Source of the DNA: an uncultured Pelagibacteraceae bacterium
Lineage (GTDB): Bacteria > Pseudomonadota > Alphaproteobacteria > Pelagibacterales > Pelagibacteraceae
Assembly: GCA_902583645.1 (NCBI GenBank)
Contig: CACHWQ010000009.1
Coordinates: 1-54,446 of the forward strand
Direction: 5' to 3'
DNA: 54,446 nt
How positions within the stretch are numbered: the stretch's first letter is position 1; every line of letters starts with the position of its first letter. Position numbers and translations under genes: made by a program. Positions 47,430 through 54,446 of the stretch are shown here, piece after piece. The notes under the pieces are model-generated. The model was not told where the DNA came from. It was given only the letters and a program-made list of their open reading frames with translations, and made no database searches.

Positions 47430-48122
47430 ATGGAACTTCTTTCATTTGGAAAAACTGGTTGGGGCGATGAACTACTAATCGCAACAATGATGACAATTGC
47501 TGTGTCAATCACAGCTATGTTAATTGGTTTTCTTTTTGCATTAATATTCACTCCATTAAAGTTATCAAAAAGTAAATTTCTAAATCTTATCGGAAATAGT
47601 TACACCACAGTTATCAGAGGAGTTCCTGAATTATTGGTTATTTATTTATTTTTCTTTGGCGGAAGTGGCGCCGTTATGTATGTTGCGTCTATATTTGGAT
47701 ATAATCAATATATTGAAATTAATGCATTTATTACTGGGTCATTTGCTATTGGCATCATTTCAGGAGCGTATTCGACAGAAGTTTTTAGAGGAGCAATTCA
47801 ATCAATTGATAAAGGGCAATTTGAGGCATCAAAAGTTTTAGGTTTAAAAAAATCAGTCCATTTTTTAAAAGTTATAATGCCACAAATGTTAAGACTCGCT
47901 ATTCCTAACTTGAGCAATGTTTGGCAAATTACTTTAAAAGATACTTCACTTATTTCGGTGACCGGTTTAGTTGAAATAATGAGACAATCTTATATTGCCG
48001 CTGGATCAACAAGAGATCCTTTATTTTTTTATTCATTCGCAGCAGTTCTATATTTATTACTCACATATTTAAGTATGAAACTAATAAATAAATTAGAAGT
48101 TAGATACAGTAGAGGGTATTGA
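47430..48122 (+). CDS. Polar amino acid ABC transporter permease (HisQ/OccQ type)
   Basis: A 230-residue permease with five helices and the EAA loop at GQFEASKVLGLKKSVHFLKV. The start MELLSFGKTGWGDELLIATM is typical of HisQ/ArtQ/OccQ. It pairs with the next permease and the preceding binding protein. No ribosome site is visible because the hairpin at 47398 fills the upstream bases. No ATPase gene follows within the window. Confidence 0.88.
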   Translation: MELLSFGKTGWGDELLIATMMTIAVSITAMLIGFLFALIFTPLKLSKSKFLNLIGNSYTTVIRGVPELLVIYLFFFGGSGAVMYVASIFGYNQYIEINAFITGSFAIGIISGAYSTEVFRGAIQSIDKGQFEASKVLGLKKSVHFLKVIMPQMLRLAIPNLSNVWQITLKDTSLISVTGLVEIMRQSYIAAGSTRDPLFFYSFAAVLYLLLTYLSMKLINKLEVRYSRGY

Positions 48123-48796
48123 TGGATTTTGAACTAATGATAAATAGTTTTCCAAAATTACTTAATGCTACTTTAATTACTCTAAAATTATTATCTGCTT
48201 CATTAATTTTTGGATTATTTATTGGACTTTTATTTGCAATTTTAAGAATTAATAAAAATCCAATCATAAATAAGTTCGCTTATGGTTATTCATATGTATT
48301 TAGAGGAACGCCACTTTTAGTTCAAATATTCATTATTTATTTTGGGTTAGGTCAGATAGAGTATTTGAGATCAACAGTATTATGGGTTATCTTAAAAGAA
48401 CCTTATTGGTGTGCAATAATTGCTTTTTCGCTTAATACTGGGGCTTATACATCTGAAATATTACGATCTGCATTTCAAACTATAAAACCTGGTATAATTG
48501 AAGCAGGTCAGAGTTTAGGAATATCAAGTAAAATTATTTTTTATAAAATTCAAATTCCTATCGCTATTCGACAGTCTTTACCAGCATACGGCAATGAAAT
48601 CATTTTAATGATGAAAGGGACTTCTTTAGCAAGTACTGTTACCCTTATGGATTTGACAGGTGTTGCAAAATATATAATTTCTACTACTTTTAAACCAATT
48701 GAAGTTTTTATTGTTGCTGGCGGTATTTACTTATTTATGACTTTTATAATCCATAATGTAGTTAAATTCCTGGAGAAAAAATACAGTTTTAATTAA
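48122..48796 (+). CDS. Polar amino acid ABC transporter permease (HisM/OccM type)
   Basis: A 224-residue permease with five helices and EAA-loop residues at PGIIEAGQSLGISSKIIFYK. A TTG start at 48119 is possible, but the ATG at 48122 overlaps the preceding stop (TGATG) and is preferred. It completes the heterodimeric membrane channel. The next gene is convergent, so the transporter lacks a linked ATPase and must use one from another locus. Confidence 0.88.
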   Translation: MDFELMINSFPKLLNATLITLKLLSASLIFGLFIGLLFAILRINKNPIINKFAYGYSYVFRGTPLLVQIFIIYFGLGQIEYLRSTVLWVILKEPYWCAIIAFSLNTGAYTSEILRSAFQTIKPGIIEAGQSLGISSKIIFYKIQIPIAIRQSLPAYGNEIILMMKGTSLASTVTLMDLTGVAKYIISTTFKPIEVFIVAGGIYLFMTFIIHNVVKFLEKKYSFN

Positions 48797-49944
48797 AGAA
48801 TAACCAAATCTAGTTTTTGTTTACCAAGTCTTTCGTTGCCTTTGTCATTAACTAGGTAAGTTTCTCCTAAGTTCATAGCTAATTGGTTTTCTGAATCCAT
48901 TAAAATCATGTGCATAAAGAATACATTTCCAGGTTCTATTACATACGGATTGCCCGTGTATAGCATAGGCCAATCCATCCAATTTGGAGAAAATGTAGCA
49001 CCCAAAGAGTAACCACACGCATTCATTCTTGCTTTATTAAAACCAAGATTATCAAAAGTTTTAGCATGAACATCAAAAATTTCTCCGATTTTAAATCCTG
49101 GTTTAAGTTTATTTTCACAATTTTTTAATGCCTCAACACAAGCTTCATGCATTTTATAATGTTTAGCATTGGCTTTGCCGATTGGAATAGTTCTAAACAT
49201 TGCTGAATGATAATGTCTATAAGTTCCAGCCCATTCGACAGTTAATTGATCTTGTTTATTTAAAATTTGTTTTTCTGATTGATAACGGCAAAGAAGAGCA
49301 TTTTTTCCTGAACCAATAATGAATTCATTTGCAGGATAATCTCCACCTCCCTCAAAAATAACTCTATTCATTTCAGCTAGTATTTTAGACTCACTTACCC
49401 CTGCTTTTGTATATTTCCAGACCTCATCTAAAGCTCTATCAGCAAGCTCCGCAGCTTTTTTAACACAAAGAATCTCTTCTTTTGATTTGACTACTCTTAA
49501 CTTTGTGATTAGGTCTGAATTATCTTCTAAACTGCAATAATCATTTAAAGATTTGTTAAGTCTTAAAGCATTACTTCCAGTTAAACCATACGCTTCATAT
49601 TCAACTCCTAACTTTTTTCCTTTAAGATTTAACTCATCAAAAATAATTTTAAGATCATTTATGGGATTGGAACCATCTTTATCAACCCAAATTCTAATAT
49701 CTTCTATGTTCGATGTATTTTGAGCTTGTCGTAAATCAGGAGCTCTAGTTAGTAATATTGTATTACCATCTTTATCTAAAACTAAAGTTTGGAAGAAAAC
49801 ATATCCAAAAGTATCATAACCAGTTAACCAATACATAGACTCTTGTCTAAACATTAGAAGAGCATCAAGATTTTGTTCTTTCATTGATCTTAAAACTTTT
49901 TTTTTCCTGTTTGAAAATTCTTCTTTTGAAAAATGTAGCCCCAT
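48793..49944 (-). CDS. Creatinase/aminopeptidase P-fold hydrolase, EutD/DoeA-like, without metal ligands
   Basis: A 383-residue two-domain pita-bread protein. The N-domain is the creatinase-type (LDALLMFRQESMYWLTGYDT), and the C-domain has the M24 fold. The usual metal ligands are changed: the D-x-G strand reads VEWAGTYRHYHSAMFRT (Glu for the first Asp, Ala for the second), and the His of the GHG motif is lost in CGYSLGATFSP. This matches what I recall of the ectoine hydrolases EutD/DoeA and creatinase, which act without metal, better than peptidases. It is next to an amino acid importer, so it may hydrolyse an imported cyclic or guanidino compound. Confidence 0.82.
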   Translation of the reverse strand: MGLHFSKEEFSNRKKKVLRSMKEQNLDALLMFRQESMYWLTGYDTFGYVFFQTLVLDKDGNTILLTRAPDLRQAQNTSNIEDIRIWVDKDGSNPINDLKIIFDELNLKGKKLGVEYEAYGLTGSNALRLNKSLNDYCSLEDNSDLITKLRVVKSKEEILCVKKAAELADRALDEVWKYTKAGVSESKILAEMNRVIFEGGGDYPANEFIIGSGKNALLCRYQSEKQILNKQDQLTVEWAGTYRHYHSAMFRTIPIGKANAKHYKMHEACVEALKNCENKLKPGFKIGEIFDVHAKTFDNLGFNKARMNACGYSLGATFSPNWMDWPMLYTGNPYVIEPGNVFFMHMILMDSENQLAMNLGETYLVNDKGNERLGKQKLDLVIL

Positions 49945-49952
49945 TAAATAAT

Positions 49953-50342
49953 TTAATAACTAGTATATTCTTTAATTTCCTTAATTAATGATCCGGTGTG
50001 ATTATTTATCTGTAATTTAATTTTTGCCCGATCGTCATTTAGAAAATGTACATCTCTTGAAAGGTTAATGAACTTCTCCGCAAAATCTTTATCTTTTTCA
50101 CATTGTCTTTTATCGTCTTCAATTATCCAAAGTTTAGCGTTTATTTCTTTAAGCGATTGATAAAGTTTATTAAGCTTGTCATCAGATATTATATTTTTTT
50201 CCAATTGCTCTTTTAATATAGAGTGTTCATTATTAATAAATTTTAATTTTTCAGGATCTTTTATTTTTTCTTGCTTGATCTCTAAAATAGAAATTTTGTC
50301 TAAAAGTTCCCCTATTGAAACTTCAACAAGTATTTTATTCAT
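49953..50342 (-). CDS. DUF6165-like protein
   Basis: A 129-residue, mostly helical and charged protein starting MNKILVEVSIGELLDKISIL, a start I associate with the DUF6165 family found beside glycan genes. The remainder (KLWIIEDDKRQCEKDKDFAE) suggests a coiled coil. Function unknown. It is divergent from a GT9 glycosyltransferase, with a 33-bp gap. Confidence 0.62.
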   Translation of the reverse strand: MNKILVEVSIGELLDKISILEIKQEKIKDPEKLKFINNEHSILKEQLEKNIISDDKLNKLYQSLKEINAKLWIIEDDKRQCEKDKDFAEKFINLSRDVHFLNDDRAKIKLQINNHTGSLIKEIKEYTSY

Positions 50343-50375
50343 AAGTTTTTTATATTATGTTAAGTTGTTAAAAAT

Positions 50376-51308
50376 ATGTCTAATATTTTAATTATAAAGC
50401 ATGGATCTTTAGGTGATATAGCCCAAGCAAGTGGTGCAATTCAAGATATTTATGAAAATAATAAGGATCATAAGCTTTATATAATGACCTCTAAACACTA
50501 TTTTGATTTGTATAAAAAAAACCCTCTTATTACTGATGTAATTTTAGATAAACGATTATCTAGATTTAATCTTATTTATTTATATTTATTAATGAGAAAA
50601 ATAAAAAAACTTAAATTTATAAAAGTATTTGATTTACAAAATTCATCAAGAACTTCATTCTATAAAAAAGTATTATTCCCAAATTCAAATTATAATTCTT
50701 GGTCATCTTCAGAAACAACATTGCCTTCAAATACCAATAAAGAAAAATTTGATAAACTTCCAGTTTTAGAGAGATTTGAACATCAATTAAAAACTTCTGG
50801 ATTAAATACCAAATATACGCTTGAACCAAATTTTGACTGGTCTTGTTCAGACATATCAGAAATTAATTCTAAATATAAATTAGGAAAATATATTATTTTA
50901 TTTCCGTTTTGTTCACCACACCTTCATTTAAAAAAATGGCCTCACTACAACGAACTTACAAAAATAATTAAAGATGATTTAAAAAATGAATATAAAGTTG
51001 TAATCGCGCCAGGACCTAATGAGCTTCAAGAGGCAAAAAACTTTAATGCAGAATGTATTTTAGATAATGGAAAAGCTCTTAAAATTCCTCAACTCGCATC
51101 TCTTATTAAAAGTAGTTCGTTTGTAGTGGCCAATGATACAGGACCAGCTCATATGTCAGCTCATCTTGATGTAAAAGGTATTGCTCTTTTTGGGTCTCAT
51201 ACAACTGCTTACAAGGTAAGCATAGAAAGGGAAAAATTTAAAGCAATTCAAGTTCAAGACTTAAATAAATTAAGTGCAAGAAAAGTCTTTGAAAAAATTA
51301 AGTTATAA
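50376..51308 (+). CDS. Glycosyltransferase family 9 (heptosyltransferase-like)
   Basis: A 310-residue GT-B enzyme. The N-terminus ILIIKHGSLGDIAQASGAIQ is the GT9 signature. The C-terminal donor region has ILFPFCSPHLHLKKWP and the VVANDTGPAHMSAHLDVKGI motif with the conserved D-x-G-x-x-H. It probably adds a heptose or related sugar to lipopolysaccharide core. Divergent from the DUF6165-like gene; convergent with a GT4 gene overlapping by 6 bp. Confidence 0.87.
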   Translation: MSNILIIKHGSLGDIAQASGAIQDIYENNKDHKLYIMTSKHYFDLYKKNPLITDVILDKRLSRFNLIYLYLLMRKIKKLKFIKVFDLQNSSRTSFYKKVLFPNSNYNSWSSSETTLPSNTNKEKFDKLPVLERFEHQLKTSGLNTKYTLEPNFDWSCSDISEINSKYKLGKYIILFPFCSPHLHLKKWPHYNELTKIIKDDLKNEYKVVIAPGPNELQEAKNFNAECILDNGKALKIPQLASLIKSSSFVVANDTGPAHMSAHLDVKGIALFGSHTTAYKVSIEREKFKAIQVQDLNKLSARKVFEKIKL

Positions 51309-52385
51309 AATTTTTTGATAATTTTTGATTATTTTTTTCCAATTGAAATTTTCTGAGTACTCCTTAGCAGCTTTACCGTATTCTTTATATCTATGGTCTT
51401 TAAGTAGTTTATCTATAGATGAATATATTTCTTCAAGATTATTTCCATCACAAATAATACCTGTTTTTTCGTGTATGATAGCATCAGATGCACCACCATC
51501 TTTTCCACCAATTGAAGGAACACCATACTGAGCTGCCTCAATATACGAAATCCCAAAACCCTCAACAGATTTATTATGAATAACAGAGGGCATAACGAAA
51601 ATATTTGATTTAGATAGCAAAGCATTCTTAAGACCTGTTTCAATATTTTTAAGAAAAAGGACATGGTTATTTAAGTTTAATTCATTTACTAGTTTTTTTA
51701 AGTTTTCTTCTTCATCCCCATATCCAATACAAACATAAATAATACTTGGATAAAGTTCTTTCAAATTTCTTAAAGCCATAATAACCTTTTCGTGATTTTT
51801 TCTTTTATCAAACCTCGAAACAGTTATTAATCTATTAGTTTTGCCTTTAAATATTTTTTCAGCTTCCTCGGCATTAGATTTAGAAATTTCTATAACATCA
51901 TCTATACCAGGATTAATAACACTTATTTTATTTTCATTAATACCAACACTTATTGCTAATTTTTTCGTGAAAACTGAATTTGAAATTACGTGATCAACAT
52001 TATTTAAAACTTTTGTTAATTTTCTATTTTGTCTTGACCCTTTTTCGTGATTGATTTCTTTTGAGTGAATTAAACATATTTTTTTTTTATTTGTATTTAT
52101 AAGTTCAAGGCTTTTCCAGTGATCGGCTATAACACATTCAATATTTTTATTTTTTTTTAAAAAATTATTTATTAAATAAGACTTTCTGTATTTTCTAAGT
52201 AATTTAGGTCCCCCAACTCTTTCTATCGAAAAATTTAAACTATTATCAAAAATAGAATAATTATCATGATAATCTGCAAAAACTTTTACAATGTTTATTT
52301 TTGATAAAGCATTTGTTAAGCCATGCATTAAATTTTGCATACCTCCTACGTCTGGTGGAAAATTTCTAGTTAGAATTAAGAACAT
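51303..52385 (-). CDS. Glycosyltransferase family 4 protein
   Basis: A 360-residue GT-B enzyme: FLILTRNFPPDVGGMQNLMH at the start, LITVSRFDKRKNHEKVIMAL in the middle, and the donor-binding SVEGFGISYIEAAQYGVPSIGG (the E-x-x-x-x-x-x-E pair) near residue 290. Family 4 transfers sugars to lipid- or glycan-bound acceptors. Its stop overlaps the GT9 gene, and its ATG abuts the end of the redoxin gene. Sugar and acceptor unknown. Confidence 0.89.
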   Translation of the reverse strand: MFLILTRNFPPDVGGMQNLMHGLTNALSKINIVKVFADYHDNYSIFDNSLNFSIERVGGPKLLRKYRKSYLINNFLKKNKNIECVIADHWKSLELINTNKKKICLIHSKEINHEKGSRQNRKLTKVLNNVDHVISNSVFTKKLAISVGINENKISVINPGIDDVIEISKSNAEEAEKIFKGKTNRLITVSRFDKRKNHEKVIMALRNLKELYPSIIYVCIGYGDEEENLKKLVNELNLNNHVLFLKNIETGLKNALLSKSNIFVMPSVIHNKSVEGFGISYIEAAQYGVPSIGGKDGGASDAIIHEKTGIICDGNNLEEIYSSIDKLLKDHRYKEYGKAAKEYSENFNWKKIIKNYQKIL

Positions 52386-52940
52386 TTATTTAATCCACTT
52401 AATATTGCATCCCATGCTAGGGTGTTGTTCCTCAGGTCCTTTACCGGTTTCTGAAATTAATTTTAATGCTTTAAATAGTTCACTCTCGCCATTATTGATA
52501 GGTTTAAGATCTTTTAGCTGTTTAATTCGACCTCTGTACTGAAGTTCTAGGTTTCCATTATATGCAAAAAAATCTGGTGTACAAACTGCATCGTAGATTT
52601 TAGCAACATCTTGCATTTCATCATGAAGATATGGAAAAGAAAAATTATTTTCTTTCGAAAATGCAATCATGTTTTCAAAAGAATCTTCAGGATAATTTTT
52701 TACATCATTAGAACATATTGCAGCTGAATTAATTCCAAATCTTTCTAAATTTTTACAATCCTCAACTAAATCTTTAATTATCGCTTTAACATAAGGACAG
52801 TGATTACAAATAAACATTATTAGTGTTCCTTTTTCACCCTTAATATTATTTAAAGAAATTAATTTATTATCTGTAGATTTTAGTTTGAAATCTTCAGCTT
52901 TTTTTCCAAAATCGCATATTGGAGTTTTTGTTAGAGCCAT
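52386..52940 (-). CDS. AhpC/TSA-type thioredoxin-fold protein
   Basis: A 184-residue thioredoxin-fold protein without a visible signal peptide. The redox motif is MFICNHCPYVKAIIKDL, a CxxC pair with His (C-N-H-C). EDSFENMIAFSKENNFSFPY and YDAVCTPDFFAYN, with the cis-proline loop at TPDFF, fit the redoxin family related to AhpC/TSA. It would reduce disulfides or peroxides in the cytoplasm. It abuts the GT4 gene and is divergent from the gamma carbonic anhydrase gene. Confidence 0.82.
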   Translation of the reverse strand: MALTKTPICDFGKKAEDFKLKSTDNKLISLNNIKGEKGTLIMFICNHCPYVKAIIKDLVEDCKNLERFGINSAAICSNDVKNYPEDSFENMIAFSKENNFSFPYLHDEMQDVAKIYDAVCTPDFFAYNGNLELQYRGRIKQLKDLKPINNGESELFKALKLISETGKGPEEQHPSMGCNIKWIK

Positions 52941-52960
52941 GGTACAACAATATATAATTT

Positions 52961-53473
52961 ATGTTTTATGATTTAAAAGATAAAAAACCAAAAAACTCTG
53001 GCGAAAATTGGGTGGCACCTAATGCGGTTGTAATAGGGGATGTAACTTTAGAAAAAAATACAAGTATATGGTTTAATGCAACTTTAAGAGGTGATTTAGA
53101 AAATATTCATATAGGCGAAGGATCCAATGTACAAGATGGATGTGTTCTTCATACTGACCCAGGTTACCCTTTAAAGATAGGAAAAAATGTTACTGTTGGT
53201 CATTTAGTTATGCTTCATGGATGTTTAATAGGAGACAACAGTTTAATTGGAATTGGAGCCGTGATATTAAACAACGCAAAAATTGGAAAAAATTGTATTA
53301 TTGGTGCAAAAGCATTAATCACTGAGAATAAAGAAATTCCTGATAATTCACTAGTAATCGGATCACCTGGTAAAGTAGTAAGAGAGGTCACGGAGGAAGA
53401 AAAAAAAGCTGTATTTGAAAATACTAAACACTATCAAGATAATTGGAAAAAATATTCTAAATCAATATTTTAG
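52961..53473 (+). CDS. Gamma-class carbonic anhydrase-like protein
   Basis: A 170-residue left-handed beta-helix protein with hexapeptide repeats ([20 protein letters not shown]). The three zinc/iron histidines expected for gamma carbonic anhydrases are seen in CVLHTDPG and [10 protein letters not shown]. Members (YrdA, PaaY, CaiE) range from real carbonic anhydrases to acyltransferase-like proteins, so catalysis is not assured. It lies 2 bp before a methyltransferase gene. Confidence 0.88.
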   Translation: MFYDLKDKKPKNSGENWVAPNAVVIGDVTLEKNTSIWFNATLRGDLENIHIGEGSNVQDGCVLHTDPGYPLKIGKNVTVGHLVMLHGCLIGDNSLIGIGAVILNNAKIGKNCIIGAKALITENKEIPDNSLVIGSPGKVVREVTEEEKKAVFENTKHYQDNWKKYSKSIF

Positions 53474-53475
53474 AA

Positions 53476-54288
53476 ATGTCAGAAATTAAAAATCTCAAAT
53501 CAATAGCAGAGATTTATAAATCAGATAAAATTGAGCATGGATATATTCAAAAGTATGAGAGTTATTTTGAAAAAATAAGAGACGAAAAGTTGAAAATACT
53601 TGAAATTGGCATAGCAGATGGAAAATCTTTATTAACCTGGAGCGATTATTTTAAAAACTCAATCATAATTGGGATTGATATTCATAAGATTAATATTGTA
53701 GAAAAAAATCTAGATAGAAATAACATAGAAGTACACCAAGGTTCGCAAGGTGATCAATCTTTTATTGAGGAACTTATTTCTAAATATACTGAATTCGATA
53801 TAATTATTGATGACGGAAGTCATTTATCTAAAGACGTACAAAAAAGCTTTGAGCTACTTTTTCCAGCATTAAAGGATAATGGATTGTATATTGTTGAAGA
53901 TATGCAGACTAGCTATAACCATTTTTTTGGTGGAAATCCATTTGACCTAAAATATTCAAATTCACATATGAATTTTTTTAAAAATTTAACAGATAGATTA
54001 AATTATCAAGAAATAGCTAATCCTTTTTATATAAAAAACAAATATGATGGAAAAATTACAAATATTTCATTTTATCACAATATGGTTTTTCTAAAAAAAG
54101 GTGAAAATAACCATTTAAGTACTGAGCTGATTAACCATTCTTACGAAAATATGAAATTTAAAGAAAAATCTAACAGATCTGGAAACCATTTCAGATATTT
54201 TGTAAAATATAAAATTTTTTATAAATCTTTTACATTGATTTTGTATATTTATAATTTATTAAAAAGAATACTTTTATTTAGATTTTAA
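53476..54288 (+). CDS. Class I SAM methyltransferase, sugar O-methyltransferase type
   Basis: A 270-residue protein: KSIAEIYKSDKIEHGYIQKY, SAM motif LKILEIGIADGKSLLTWSDY, GIDIHKINIVEKNL, and the metal-binding DIIIDDGSHLSKDVQKSFEL followed by GLYIVEDMQTSY. This is the pattern of metal-dependent sugar O-methyltransferases such as the MycE/ElmMII type. The D-D-G-S-H site is intact. It fits the nearby surface-glycan genes. The C-terminal tail (about 245-270) is hydrophobic and lysine-rich, perhaps an amphipathic anchor. Confidence 0.85.
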   Translation: MSEIKNLKSIAEIYKSDKIEHGYIQKYESYFEKIRDEKLKILEIGIADGKSLLTWSDYFKNSIIIGIDIHKINIVEKNLDRNNIEVHQGSQGDQSFIEELISKYTEFDIIIDDGSHLSKDVQKSFELLFPALKDNGLYIVEDMQTSYNHFFGGNPFDLKYSNSHMNFFKNLTDRLNYQEIANPFYIKNKYDGKITNISFYHNMVFLKKGENNHLSTELINHSYENMKFKEKSNRSGNHFRYFVKYKIFYKSFTLILYIYNLLKRILLFRF

Positions 54289-54306
54289 GCAATATAACTT
54301 AATTTA

Positions 54307-54446
54307 ATGAAAAAAATTATTTTAATAATAATTACAATATTACTTTTACCAAATATATCTATTGCTAATGAAAGATTTATTCCTTTGGAATTGTTCACAG
54401 GTGGTGATATTAGAGACGACCAAGAAATTATATATACTCCTGCAGA
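54307..54446 (+). CDS. Start of a secreted protein, 3' partial
   Basis: An ORF beginning at ATG 54307 and running off the end of the window. Residues 1-20 are a Sec signal peptide (KKIILIIITILLLPNISIA, cleavage after about 20). The mature start ERFIPLELFTGGDIRDDQEI resembles no family that can be named from this fragment. The 18-bp gap after the methyltransferase gene suggests the same transcript. Confidence 0.6.
   Translation, partial: MKKIILIIITILLLPNISIANERFIPLELFTGGDIRDDQEIIYTPA

Noticed and set aside
49953-54446. Mobile element or phage island around the glycan genes
   Set aside because: No integrase, transposase, terminal repeats or duplicated tRNA end was found.

Overview
The window is very AT-rich (roughly 70% A+T by eye) and densely packed, with many 1-20 bp gene overlaps and very short intergenic gaps. 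No insertion sequences, CRISPR arrays, rRNA operon or phage genes were seen. Gene content (taurine ABC transporter with omega-amino-acid aminotransferase and alanine dehydrogenase, FAD/GcvT-type dimethylglycine dehydrogenase, sulfide:quinone oxidoreductase, many tiny membrane proteins) and streamlining point to a marine alphaproteobacterium of the SAR11/Pelagibacter type. That placement is an inference from content and style, not from a marker gene.

Layout. 1-2668: light-related block, with a 5'-truncated FeS-BCP/PhrB photolyase homologue, a DCC-family protein, an unlisted 41-residue DUF2256 zinc-binding peptide and a convergent photolyase-FAD-domain protein of unusual domain order. 2693-7084: a minus-strand run of about thirteen small proteins (DUF2798, SMR-like, TPR, two SnoaL/NTF2-like, DUF1330, GYD, others unknown), many with strong Shine-Dalgarno sites. 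7150-11725: sulfur and redox block (cysE-cysK, a 37-residue Cys-rich metallothionein-like peptide, ETHE1-type persulfide dioxygenase, type II SQR, 1-Cys peroxiredoxin). 11729-18150: racemase, LysE exporter, HisD/HpsN-type dehydrogenase, Pta-type acyltransferase, BASS transporter, small membrane genes and a secreted MsrB. 18147-18924: a divergent pair of unknown small genes around two near-consensus Fur-type boxes. 18931-23459: oxidoreductases and a GT17 glycosyltransferase. 23475-32823: a taurine block, tauABC on the minus strand and, divergently, aminotransferase, alanine dehydrogenase, SET-domain protein and DMGDH-like FAD/GcvT enzyme. 33148-35036: tandem-winged-helix regulator and a second BASS transporter. 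35048-40186: surface-glycan genes (methyltransferases, sulfotransferase-like, rmlA, rmlB, GT2) around a tRNA-Met(CAU). 40183-46500: purine, MTA and polyamine block (apt, mtnP, GFA protein, mtnA, class II aldolase-SDR fusion, SpeD-SpeE fusion). 46558-49944: a polar amino acid ABC importer without an ATPase gene and a creatinase/EutD-like hydrolase lacking metal ligands. 49953-54446: glycan genes, a thioredoxin-fold protein, gamma carbonic anhydrase, a methyltransferase and the start of a secreted protein.

How the parts may work together. The best system-level candidate is 40183-46500. SpeD-SpeE makes spermidine and releases methylthioadenosine (MTA). MtnP splits MTA, Apt recovers the adenine, MtnA isomerises the methylthioribose-1-phosphate. 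The aldolase-SDR fusion could then cleave the product to DHAP plus an aldehyde and reduce the aldehyde in the same polypeptide. That would be a one-protein version of the 5'-deoxynucleoside DHAP shunt, with no methionine-regenerating mtnB/C/D genes in view. A second theme is organosulfur use: taurine uptake and transamination, an HpsN-like sulfonate dehydrogenase, Pta (which would use acetyl phosphate from an Xsc encoded elsewhere), and sulfide, persulfide and cysteine handling. A third is metal control: two Fur-type palindromes lie between a possible ribbon-helix-helix protein and an eight-cysteine protein. All family calls are from motif recognition; no database search was possible.
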